A stretch of 30,354 bases of DNA from SYIM01 sp044356835 (lineage in GTDB: Bacteria > Pseudomonadota > Gammaproteobacteria > Burkholderiales > Burkholderiaceae_E). The stretch covers positions 1 through 30,354 of the forward strand of contig JBIKVK010000013.1 of NCBI GenBank assembly GCA_044356835.1, in the 5' to 3' direction. The position numbers were made by a program, and so were the translations under genes. The notes below the pieces were generated by a model. It was not told where the DNA came from. It did not search any database and was given only the letters and a program-made list of their open reading frames with translations. Shown one piece after another: positions 7,938 to 14,891 of the stretch. Numbering within the stretch: position 1 is the stretch's first letter; the number at the start of each line of letters is the position of its first letter.

Positions 7938-8513
7938 ATGAGCGAATTCCGCATCGACCCCGCAAGCACGGCCCTGGTTTTGATCGACCTGCAGCATGGC
8001 ATCGTCGCCATGAACACCGCCCCTCGGGCGTCCTCCGAGGTGGTATCAAACGCCAGCCGCCTCGCCGCCCGATTCCGCACAGCCGGTGCCACCGTCGTAT
8101 TGGTCAACGTGGCGAACCTGCCCGACGGGCGCGATGCGCTATCGCCCACGATCGACAATCCGCCTGCCTCCGGAAAACGCCCGGACAATTGGGCCCAGTT
8201 CGTACCGGAACTCGCGCAGCAGCCCAGCGATCTGGTGATTACCAAGCGCCAGTGGGGCGCGTTCTACGGCACCGAACTCGATCTGCAATTGCGACGCCGC
8301 GGCGTACGCACCATCGTGCTCGCAGGCATTTCGACCAATGTCGGTGTCGAATCCACCGCGAGGGACGCGTTCGAACGCGCCTACGACCAGCTCTTTGTCG
8401 AGGACGCAATGGCGAGCCCCTCGGCTGAGGCCCATGCCGCCACCCTCAAGTTCACCTTCCCCAGGATTGGTCGCATTCGTTCGACCGAGCAGGTGCTCGC
8501 CGCGCTGGACTAA
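7938..8513 (+). CDS. Isochorismatase-fold hydrolase, YecD-like (catalytic Cys position is Gly)
   Basis: Protein of 191 aa with the isochorismatase/cysteine-hydrolase fold. Asp17 (LVLIDLQHG) and Lys103 (ITKRQWGAFYGTELDLQLRRRG) of the usual Asp-Lys-Cys triad are present. The third position, in GISTNVGVESTARDAFE, is Gly136 in place of Cys. The TKRQWGAFYGT and GISTNVGVESTAR strings match the E. coli YecD subgroup, in which this replacement is also found. A nucleophilic-cysteine amidase mechanism is therefore unlikely. The function of the subgroup is unknown to me. It lies 50 bases after the lyase gene and probably shares its transcript, which hints at a hydrolytic step or detoxifying role in the carboxylate pathway (inference). 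Confidence 0.9.
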   Translation: MSEFRIDPASTALVLIDLQHGIVAMNTAPRASSEVVSNASRLAARFRTAGATVVLVNVANLPDGRDALSPTIDNPPASGKRPDNWAQFVPELAQQPSDLVITKRQWGAFYGTELDLQLRRRGVRTIVLAGISTNVGVESTARDAFERAYDQLFVEDAMASPSAEAHAATLKFTFPRIGRIRSTEQVLAALD

Positions 8514-8532
8514 AACCCGCAGAAGGCGGCCT

Positions 8533-8578
8533 TCGCGCGCAGCCCGGGCAACCGGGCGGATCCCAAGCTTGCGCGCGA
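8533..8578. terminator. Nested hairpin between convergent genes (candidate bidirectional terminator)
   Basis: The outer arms TCGCGCGC (8533-8540) and GCGCGCGA (8571-8578) are a perfect 8-bp inverted repeat. Inside it, GCCCGG (8542-8547) and CCGGGC (8552-8557) close a GCAA loop. It sits in the 80-bp gap between two converging genes, where a terminator is expected. There is no T-run on either strand, so it is not a canonical intrinsic terminator. Confidence 0.35.
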
Positions 8579-8593
8579 GGACCGGGATCTGTT

Positions 8594-9502
8594 TCAGCCT
8601 GCGTCCAAGTCGGCCTGCACCGGGTCCATCCCCTCTGGGGGCGCGTGCGGTGCGGCCCGGGCAAGCGCCATCCAGATCTGGAAACCCAGTTCGGGGGGCC
8701 CTTGCCGAAGGGCCGGGCGAGCCATGCGCAGCAGGGACCCCTCCTCAACCATAACTCCGTAGGGCTCAGGGATCTCTGAAGGATCGGCGATCGGCCTGCC
8801 GCAACGATCGGCTCCGAGCACATACCAGCACTCCCCTGCGATCGAGAGGTAAGCCTCACGTTTGTCGCCGCACTTCAGGTCTGCGTTCAGATCGGCCCTT
8901 CGGACTTTGATTTCGTCGATCCGCGGAGCGAGGCGCTGAGGCTGCGTGGTGTTACGGATCGAGAAGACATCGGGTCGGCAGAGTCGCCAGCGCGAGCGCG
9001 AGGCCGGCGTCTGCACCGACTCGCCGAAGAGATCAGACACAGCGCGATCCGATGCTCCGGGCTCGAGCCGGCCGCCCAGTGGCGGCATGGCAGCATCAGA
9101 ATTGTTGTCATGACCACCATCCAGCGGTGCCCGCAGCGAAATGCCGGTCCAGACGATCCTCCCCTCGAGACTGCGTGTCTCGACGACACGCCTCACGAGT
9201 GCCTCGTGCGCGGAGAGCGTCCCGCGGTTGTGCTCGAGCGAGTGCTTAAGCCAGGCCAGCCCCTGCGCCGTGGGCCTGAGGCACTCAAGCGCCCCCGTCA
9301 GCCGCGATGAAAGACCCACCGGTTCAATCAGGCCGGCCGACAGGAGATCGAGCTCGATCGCATCGTGGCTCGGCCAGCCGGCGGATCTCCAGAGCGCGCG
9401 CAGCCGTCTGAGGTGCTTGCGCGACGGTTGCCAACCGGTCGACGCCAAGACCTGAGGCGGGGTCAGAACTTCAGATTGGCCACCTTGACCAGATTCTTCC
9501 AC
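8594..9502 (-). CDS. Conserved-looking protein with PD-(D/E)XK-nuclease-like C-terminal domain
   Basis: Protein of 302 aa that I cannot name. Residues about 25-110 are helical with a winged-helix look (HLRRLRALWRS, then RPTAQGLAWLKHSLEHN). Residues 175-230 read RPDVFSI (Asp178), DEIKV (Glu197-x-Lys199), RADLNADL and KREAYLSIAGECWYVLG. This is the D...ExK arrangement of PD-(D/E)XK/MmcB- or VRR-type nuclease folds. The proposed start is GTG at 9502, which overlaps the end of the upstream Bug receptor gene by 40 bases; a TTG about 17 codons later is an alternative. Codon use is like its neighbours, so it does not look foreign. A role in DNA repair or restriction is a guess from the fold; nothing nearby supports it. 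Confidence 0.7.
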   Translation of the reverse strand: MEESGQGGQSEVLTPPQVLASTGWQPSRKHLRRLRALWRSAGWPSHDAIELDLLSAGLIEPVGLSSRLTGALECLRPTAQGLAWLKHSLEHNRGTLSAHEALVRRVVETRSLEGRIVWTGISLRAPLDGGHDNNSDAAMPPLGGRLEPGASDRAVSDLFGESVQTPASRSRWRLCRPDVFSIRNTTQPQRLAPRIDEIKVRRADLNADLKCGDKREAYLSIAGECWYVLGADRCGRPIADPSEIPEPYGVMVEEGSLLRMARPALRQGPPELGFQIWMALARAAPHAPPEGMDPVQADLDAG

Positions 9503-10437
9503 TGGGCAATGTCCGCGTGGATGACCTTCAACATGTCTTCGGGGGAACCACCCAGCACGGTCGTGCCCTCCGACTCGAACTTCTCCCGAACCGCCATCGT
9601 CCTGAGGACCTCGTTGAGCTCACGGTTCAGACGGGTCAGCACGTCAGCTGGCATTCCCTTCGGTCCACCGATCGCCTTCCAGTCGACCACCTGGTACTTC
9701 GGATACCCCTGCTCGGCGAAGGTGGCCACATCGGGCAATTTGGGCGACCGTGAGGTACCCGAAATGCCAATGGCGCGCACACGGCCCGATTTCACATGCT
9801 GAGCCGCAAACGTAGCACTGGTGAACATCATGTCGACGCTACGACCCATCACGTCGGTGAACGCCTGGGAAGAGCCTTTGTAGGGCACGTGCAGCAACTG
9901 CACATTCATGTTGTAGCCCAGTTCCTCTGCAGCCATATGGGCGATCGACCCCATACCCGCCGAGCCGTGCGAAATCTTTCCCGGGTTCTTGCGGGCCATG
10001 GCCTCGAGCGTCTTGGCATCGCGGATCGCCGAATCAGGGTGCACGATCGCAACAACCGGATCGCGCGAGACCATCATCACCGGCTGAAGATCGCCGATCG
10101 GGTCGAAGGGGAGCTTGTCGTTGACGGCGGCCTGAATCGCATAGGTGCTCGACATGTTGAGCAAGGTGTAGCCGTCGGGGGCGGATTTCAGAACATGCGC
10201 CGATCCGATCGCGCCGCTGGCCCCCGCCCGGTTCTCGACCACCACACCGGTAGGAAAGCGCTCAGACAGGCCCTTGGCCATCAGTCGGGCGATGACGTCG
10301 CCACCTCCGCCAGCCGCAAACGGCACGACAAAATTGATCGGACGGTTGGGAAAGCCGCTCTGGGCAAGCACCAGCGGGCTGGCAAGGCCGGCCGATGAAA
10401 TCGCCAAGCCGCCACGCACGAAATCACGACGCTTCAT
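9463..10437 (-). CDS. Bug/TctC-family periplasmic receptor (second copy), Tat-like signal
   Basis: Periplasmic solute receptor of the Bug family, 324 aa. The N-terminus KRRDFVRGGLAISSAGLASPLVLAQ carries twin arginines followed by D-F and a mild hydrophobic stretch, resembling a Tat signal with cleavage near residue 25. The mature part FPNRPINFVVPFAAGGGGDVIARLM and the loop KSAPDGYTLL are family hallmarks; VPYKGSSQAFTDVMG follows. The ATG at 10437 has a strong GGAGGAG 6 bases upstream; the frame remains open above it without family similarity. It lies 76 bases after the acryloyl-CoA reductase gene in the same direction. No TctA/TctB genes are nearby. The ligand is probably a carboxylic acid but cannot be specified. 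Confidence 0.95.
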   Translation of the reverse strand: MKRRDFVRGGLAISSAGLASPLVLAQSGFPNRPINFVVPFAAGGGGDVIARLMAKGLSERFPTGVVVENRAGASGAIGSAHVLKSAPDGYTLLNMSSTYAIQAAVNDKLPFDPIGDLQPVMMVSRDPVVAIVHPDSAIRDAKTLEAMARKNPGKISHGSAGMGSIAHMAAEELGYNMNVQLLHVPYKGSSQAFTDVMGRSVDMMFTSATFAAQHVKSGRVRAIGISGTSRSPKLPDVATFAEQGYPKYQVVDWKAIGGPKGMPADVLTRLNRELNEVLRTMAVREKFESEGTTVLGGSPEDMLKVIHADIAQWKNLVKVANLKF

Positions 10438-10513
10438 GAAGCTCCTCCGCGTTTTTTCAAGTGGGACGAATCTATCATGCGACGCGCGCGCCAACCTATG
10501 GATGGAATCGCGC

Positions 10514-11500
10514 TCAAGCGGCGCGCAGATCCACCACAAATCGCCCGCGACCCCGCCCCTCGATCAGTGCCTCAAAGGCCTCCTGCAGATCAGCCATTGG
10601 GATCAGGCGGGCAATCGATGTCAGGTGGCGCGGCCTCAAGTCGCCTGCGATCCGACCCCAGATACGCTCGCGAAGCAGCATCGGGCTGTTGGCATTGATC
10701 CCAATGAGGCGAACGCCACGCAGGATCAGCGGCATCATCGACGTGGCGAGATCATTGCCCGCCGCATTGCCAAAACTCGCGACCAGCCCGTTGTGCAACA
10801 TGGTGCGCAGCAACTGGTCAAGAGGTGCGCCACCGAGCGAGTCGATCGCGCCCGCCCATCGTCCACGCTCAAGCGGGCGAGCCCCGACCTCCGGGGGTGA
10901 CAACACCTCGTAAGCCCCCAACCCCCGCAGCCAGCCGTCATCGGGCTTGCGGCTCAAGGCACTCACCTGATAGCCCCGACCCGCCAACATGTCGATGGCG
11001 ATCGAGGCTACACCCCCAGTCGCCCCGTTGACTGCCACCGGACCGCCGTCGGCCGAGAGCCCGTTGAGTTCGAGTGCATCGATCGACAAGGCGGCCGTGT
11101 AACCCGCCGCCCCGATGGTGCCTGCATCGAGCAGCGACAGCCCTTTGGGCAGCTTCACGACCATATCGGCGGGAATCTTCATGAATTGGGTGAACCCGCC
11201 ATCGCGCTCAGCGCTCAACCCGAAACCGTGGACGATCACCGGGTCGCCCGGGGAAAAGCGCGCATCCGCCGAACGCTCCACCGTTCCGGTCAGTTCGATG
11301 CCGCCGGTACACGGAAAATTCCGCACGATGGGCGCTCGGTCCAGGCCGGCCAGCGCATCCTTGAAGTTGACTCCGGCGTAGGCGCCCCGGATCAGGACAT
11401 CCCCATCGGCCTCGATCTCGGTGAGCCGCCGTTCGGTCAGCTCGCTACGAAAGCCGGCCGCATCCTTGAACAGGCGCCAGGCAAGAAATGAATCGGTCAT
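10514..11500 (-). CDS. acuI: Acryloyl-CoA reductase AcuI/YhdH-type (MDR quinone-oxidoreductase family)
   Basis: Zinc-free medium-chain dehydrogenase/reductase of 328 aa, the size of AcuI/YhdH (about 325). AcuI reduces acryloyl-CoA to propionyl-CoA with NADPH, detoxifying acrylate formed from DMSP or 3-hydroxypropionate. Seen: GVNFKDALAG, FPCTGGIELTGTV, GWLRGLGAYEVL, and the cofactor-binding segment VNGATGGVASIAIDMLAGRGYQVSALSRKPD with NADPH-type residues (S-R-K) after the second strand. IDSLGGAPLDQLL and ASFGNAAGNDL complete the YhdH pattern. The ATG at 11500 has GGAG about 9 bases upstream; the 16 extra codons above it are rejected. It may lead an operon with the second Bug receptor. It diverges from an acyl-CoA dehydrogenase, consistent with short-chain acyl-CoA metabolism. 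Confidence 0.92.
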   Translation of the reverse strand: MTDSFLAWRLFKDAAGFRSELTERRLTEIEADGDVLIRGAYAGVNFKDALAGLDRAPIVRNFPCTGGIELTGTVERSADARFSPGDPVIVHGFGLSAERDGGFTQFMKIPADMVVKLPKGLSLLDAGTIGAAGYTAALSIDALELNGLSADGGPVAVNGATGGVASIAIDMLAGRGYQVSALSRKPDDGWLRGLGAYEVLSPPEVGARPLERGRWAGAIDSLGGAPLDQLLRTMLHNGLVASFGNAAGNDLATSMMPLILRGVRLIGINANSPMLLRERIWGRIAGDLRPRHLTSIARLIPMADLQEAFEALIEGRGRGRFVVDLRAA

Positions 11501-11696
11501 CGACCATGCTCCAAGGGATGGGCGCGGGGCCCGGATTAGACCATCCAACGGTATCGAACACCGGGGGATCGTGGCACGAGGGCCTGCAGCTTTACCGCGA
11601 CCGGTGGCGGGCCCGATAATCGCTCAGGGCAAGCCCGAGATCAAGGGTCCGCGCCTGCGGCGATCATCTTCACATCCATTGCGAGTGTGCGTCCCC
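11501..11696. promoter_or_regulatory. Divergent intergenic region, acuI / acyl-CoA dehydrogenase
   Basis: This 196-bp gap should hold both promoters. For the rightward gene the best -10 is GATAAT (11615-11620), 17 bases after a weak TTACCG (11592-11597). For the leftward gene, TCTAAT on the minus strand (11540-11535) is a good -10 without a clear -35. No strong palindrome stands out. Confidence 0.3.
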
Positions 11697-12866
11697 ATGT
11701 CACTGAGTGTCCATGACCCGGAGTTCTCAACCCTCCTCGAGGGTTTGCGTCGATTCATCCGCCAAGAGTGCATCCCGCTCGAGGAGCTCATGGACCGCGA
11801 GGACCGGATTCCCGAATCCCTGGTCGAGAGGATGCGTGAGCTGGGCCTGTTCGGCCACAGCATTCCGAGGTCCTACGGCGGTGGTGGACTGAACACCGAG
11901 GCGCTCGCACGCGTGAACATTCAGGTGTCGCAGGCCGCCCCGGTGATCCGGGCCCGTTTTGGTGGAAATACCGGCATCGCATCCGAGGCCCTGATCGCCG
12001 ACGGGACCGAAGAGCAGAAGCGAAGGTGGTTGCCCGAGCTCGCCTCGGGACGTATCACCGGGTGTTTCGCTCTGACCGAGGTCGAGGCCGGATCCGACGC
12101 GACCGCGCTTGAAACCCGCGCGAAGCGCCAAGGCGGAGGGTGGGTCATCCACGGCCGCAAACGCTACATCACCAACGCACCGATTGCCGATCTGTTCACC
12201 GTCTTTGCGCGCACCGACGGCGGGGAGCGGGGCGGCTCAGGCATCAGCGCCTTTCTGGTGCCCAGGAACACCCCGGGGCTCACCGCACCCCAGGGTCCGC
12301 GCAAGATGGGCCAACACGGTTCACCGGTGGGCGAAGTCATTCTGGAGGACTGCTGGGTCGCGGAAAGTGCCCTGCTTGGAGGGCGCGAGGGTCAGGGCTT
12401 TAAGAGCGCAATGAAGGCGCTCAACAAGCAACGTATCAATCTGGCGGCCTTGTGCGTCGGCCCCGCGATCCGCCTGGTCGAGGAGATGTTCGATCATGCG
12501 CGCAAGCGTAGGCAATTCGGGATGCCGATTGCCGAGTTCCAACTGGTCCAGCAGATGATCGCCGAGAGCAACACCGAGGTCCATGCTGCCCAGGCCCTGG
12601 TCCTGGAAACCGCCCGGGCCCGCGATCGCGGCGATGACGTGACGATGCAGGCGTCGATGTGCAAGCTCTTCGCCTCCGAGATGTGCGGTCGGGTGGCGGA
12701 CCGGGCCGTTCAGGTGATGGGGGGGGCAGGCTACGTGGCAGGCAACGTGGCCGAGCGGTTTTACCGTGATGTGCGCCTGTTCAGGCTCTACGAGGGCACC
12801 AGCCAGATCCACCTGATGAACATCATGCGGCAGATGAACGCCCGGGCCGGCAAATCGCCCGATTGA
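11697..12866 (+). CDS. Acyl-CoA dehydrogenase
   Basis: FAD-dependent acyl-CoA dehydrogenase of 389 aa, full length. It makes trans-2-enoyl-CoA and passes electrons to electron-transfer flavoprotein. The N-terminal helical domain is about residues 1-115. The FAD/substrate motifs CFALTEVEAGSDATALETRA and WVIHGRKRYITNA follow, then RRQFGMPIAEFQLVQQMIAESNTEV, and VMGGAGYVAGNVAERFYRDVRLFRLYEGTSQIHLMNIMRQM with the catalytic base Glu366 (YEGTSQIH). The ATG at 11697 begins the family-like sequence (DPEFSTLLEGLRRFI) but has only a weak ribosome site; the open frame runs 92 codons further up without similarity. Chain-length preference cannot be read from the sequence. It is divergent from acuI, so both may belong to short-chain acyl-CoA turnover (inference). 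Confidence 0.95.
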   Translation: MSLSVHDPEFSTLLEGLRRFIRQECIPLEELMDREDRIPESLVERMRELGLFGHSIPRSYGGGGLNTEALARVNIQVSQAAPVIRARFGGNTGIASEALIADGTEEQKRRWLPELASGRITGCFALTEVEAGSDATALETRAKRQGGGWVIHGRKRYITNAPIADLFTVFARTDGGERGGSGISAFLVPRNTPGLTAPQGPRKMGQHGSPVGEVILEDCWVAESALLGGREGQGFKSAMKALNKQRINLAALCVGPAIRLVEEMFDHARKRRQFGMPIAEFQLVQQMIAESNTEVHAAQALVLETARARDRGDDVTMQASMCKLFASEMCGRVADRAVQVMGGAGYVAGNVAERFYRDVRLFRLYEGTSQIHLMNIMRQMNARAGKSPD

Positions 12867-12912
12867 CCCTCCCGCCTTTACGCAAGGCCGAAGGCCCTCG
12901 TCGTTCGCGCGT

Positions 12913-13533
12913 TCAATCGGAGCGCCAGGCGGGAATCTCCCAGTCGAACTGAATGGCCAGCAGGCGCAACACGGCCACCAGAGCAAAGCTCATTGAGAAG
13001 CCGACAATGGGGTCAACCGCCCAGGTGTCGAGCAGCAGGTAAAGGGCGCTTCCGCCAAAGGCAAACAAGGCATAGGGTTTGTGGTCGGAGAAGGCCTTCG
13101 GGATGTCGTTACAGACGATGTCACGCAGCACCCCACCGAAGATCGCGCTGATCACGCCCATCAGGATCGCGACAATCGCAGGCTGATCCGCCTCGGTCGC
13201 AATCCTCGTGCCGAGGATGCTGAACAGCGCGAGCCCCAGGGCGTCCGGTATCTGGATGGCGCGCTCGGTCCAGTCGACGTGGCGTCTGCGCAGAAATGCG
13301 ATGCCCATCACCGACAAGGCCAGAAGCAGCCACAGCCAATAGTGCTGTTCAACCCAGAAAAAAGGTCTGCGATCAAGGAGCACGTCCCGCAAGGTGCCGC
13401 CTCCGAACGCGGTCAGCCCTGACACCATGCACACACCTACCGCATCCAGACGTTTGCGCAGCCCTGCGATCAGGCCGGAGGTGGCAAAGGCCAGGGTTGC
13501 GAGAATTTCGATGATCAGTTCAAACGAGGACAA
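12913..13533 (-). CDS. TRIC / UPF0126 family cation channel protein (YicG-like)
   Basis: Integral inner-membrane protein of 206 aa in the prokaryotic trimeric intracellular cation (TRIC) channel family, formerly UPF0126. It has seven predicted hydrophobic segments built as an inverted duplication. The family marks are the two glycine-rich kinks GGGTLRDVLLDRRP (44-57) and GGVLRDIVCNDIP (133-145) with conserved Arg-Asp pairs. The start is TTG at 13533, with GGAG 6-7 bases upstream; no in-frame ATG fits. It converges on the first acyl-CoA dehydrogenase and diverges from the second, and seems functionally unrelated to both. The conducted ion is probably K+ or another cation by family; a glycine- or other solute-transport role is not excluded. 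Confidence 0.92.
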   Translation of the reverse strand: MSSFELIIEILATLAFATSGLIAGLRKRLDAVGVCMVSGLTAFGGGTLRDVLLDRRPFFWVEQHYWLWLLLALSVMGIAFLRRRHVDWTERAIQIPDALGLALFSILGTRIATEADQPAIVAILMGVISAIFGGVLRDIVCNDIPKAFSDHKPYALFAFGGSALYLLLDTWAVDPIVGFSMSFALVAVLRLLAIQFDWEIPAWRSD

Positions 13534-13551
13534 ACACGGCTCCGGAATGCG

Positions 13552-13578
13552 TTGAGACCTACGGCGACGGGCGATAAT
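13552..13578 (+). promoter_or_regulatory. Candidate sigma-70 promoter for the second acyl-CoA dehydrogenase
   Basis: TTGAGA (13552-13557) and GATAAT (13573-13578) each match five of six consensus bases. The spacer is 15 bases, shorter than the ideal 17. The predicted start would be near 13585, about 60 bases before the gene. Confidence 0.35.
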
Positions 13579-13584
13579 GCAATG

Positions 13585-13619
13585 CCCGGCTAGACTTGCC
13601 CGGGTAACAGATCACCCGG
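13585..13619 (+). promoter_or_regulatory. Three-arm repeat in the leader of the second acyl-CoA dehydrogenase
   Basis: CCCGG (13585-13589), CCGGGT (13600-13605) and ACCCGG (13614-13619) are mutually complementary: the middle arm can pair with either outer arm. CCGGGT/ACCCGG with an 8-nt spacer is the stronger pair. It lies just after the candidate -10 element, so it could be an operator or a leader hairpin; no T-run follows. Confidence 0.3.
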
Positions 13620-13647
13620 CCCGACCCGATCAAGGAGAGCCCGCCAC

Positions 13648-14862
13648 ATGGCCGATATCGATGACCTTCGCTGGCCTTTCTTTGACGAGCGACATCGTGA
13701 GTATGCCGCACGGGTGGAGCGCTGGGCGAGCGTAACCCTCGACCCCCTCCTGGAGTCCCCCGAGTACCGGGACTGCGGGCTTGACGCGCGCTGTCATCGA
13801 CTGATCGCGGCGCTGGGCGAAAGCGGCCTCTTGGAGGTGTGCGCACCGACGGAAGGGCCGGAGGCCTTCGACGTCCGCTCGATTTGCATCGCGCGCGAGA
13901 CACTGGCGCAACGCTCGGCGCTGGCCGAGTTCATGTTTGCGATGCAGGGACTGGGCAGCGGGCCGATCACGCTTTTCGGAGATGCCGCCCAGCGCGAGCG
14001 GTATCTGCCTGCGGTGCGAAGAGGTCAACGCATCGCCGCGTTCGCGCTTTCGGAGGCAGAGGCGGGGTCCGATGCCTCGGCAGTCGCAACCCTTGCCAGG
14101 GCCAGCACCGACGGCTGGATTCTTGAAGGCGAGAAGACCTGGATTTCGAATGGCGGACTGGCTCACCAGTACGTGGTCTTTGCCCGGACGGGTGAAGCGC
14201 CTGGAGCGAAGGGACTTTCGGCCTTCATCGTGGACGCGGATCAGCCCGGCCTTTCGGTCGCTGAACGGCTCGAGATGATGTCGCCGCACCCGATCGCAAG
14301 GCTCCGTTTCGACGGATGCAAGGTCGACCGGTCAAGGCTGCTGGGCGCCCCGGGCGATGGCTTCAAGATCGCGATGGCCACGCTCGATGTGTTTCGCACC
14401 ACGGTTGCCGCTGCCGCCCTGGGCTTCGCGCGCCGCGCCCTCGCCGAAGCGTCGCGGCGGGCAGCCACCCGAATGACCATGGGAAAGCCCCTCATCGAGC
14501 ATCAGTTGATTCAGGGCAAGATCGCCGACATGTGCTGCGCCGTGGATCAGAGCGCTCTTCTGGTCTATCGATCAGCCTGGACTCGCGATGTGTTGAAGCG
14601 CCGGGTGACGCGCGAGTCCTCGATGGCCAAACTGTGCGCGACCGAGGCCGCGCAGCAGGTCATCGATGAGGCGGTACAGATCTTTGGCGGGCTTGGCGTC
14701 ATGTCGGGCATGCCGGTCGAAGAGCTCTACCGCGATATCCGGGCGCTTCGGATCTACGAGGGCGCAAGCGAGGTCCAAAAAGTGATCATCGCGCGCCACC
14801 ACATGAGCGCACTGGGCCGGTCGGATCCCATTGCCGGACGCGCCAGCGCGCCGGGCGCCTGA
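13648..14862 (+). CDS. Acyl-CoA dehydrogenase (second)
   Basis: FAD-dependent acyl-CoA dehydrogenase of 404 aa. Motifs are AFALSEAEAGSDASAVATLA (FAD/substrate site), WILEGEKTWISNGGLAHQYVVFART, ASRRAATRMTMGKPLIEHQLIQGKIADM, and IFGGLGVMSGMPVEELYRDIRALRIYEGASEVQKVIIARH with the catalytic base Glu371. The N-terminus is diverged, and the family RxxFG loop is RMTMGKPL here, so its substrate probably differs from that of the first copy. AAGGAG lies about 9 bases before the ATG. The glpK gene begins 29 bases after its stop in the same direction, so an acyl-CoA dehydrogenase-glpK-glpD transcript is likely, joining fatty-acyl oxidation to glycerol use (inference). Confidence 0.94.
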   Translation: MADIDDLRWPFFDERHREYAARVERWASVTLDPLLESPEYRDCGLDARCHRLIAALGESGLLEVCAPTEGPEAFDVRSICIARETLAQRSALAEFMFAMQGLGSGPITLFGDAAQRERYLPAVRRGQRIAAFALSEAEAGSDASAVATLARASTDGWILEGEKTWISNGGLAHQYVVFARTGEAPGAKGLSAFIVDADQPGLSVAERLEMMSPHPIARLRFDGCKVDRSRLLGAPGDGFKIAMATLDVFRTTVAAAALGFARRALAEASRRAATRMTMGKPLIEHQLIQGKIADMCCAVDQSALLVYRSAWTRDVLKRRVTRESSMAKLCATEAAQQVIDEAVQIFGGLGVMSGMPVEELYRDIRALRIYEGASEVQKVIIARHHMSALGRSDPIAGRASAPGA

Positions 14863-14891
14863 TCGGAACGGATCGGACGGAGCCGGCCGCA

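Noticed and set aside
12867..12912. Possible terminator between convergent acyl-CoA dehydrogenase and TRIC genes
   Set aside because: Only a 4-bp GGCC-GAA-GGCC stem and no T-run; too weak to call.
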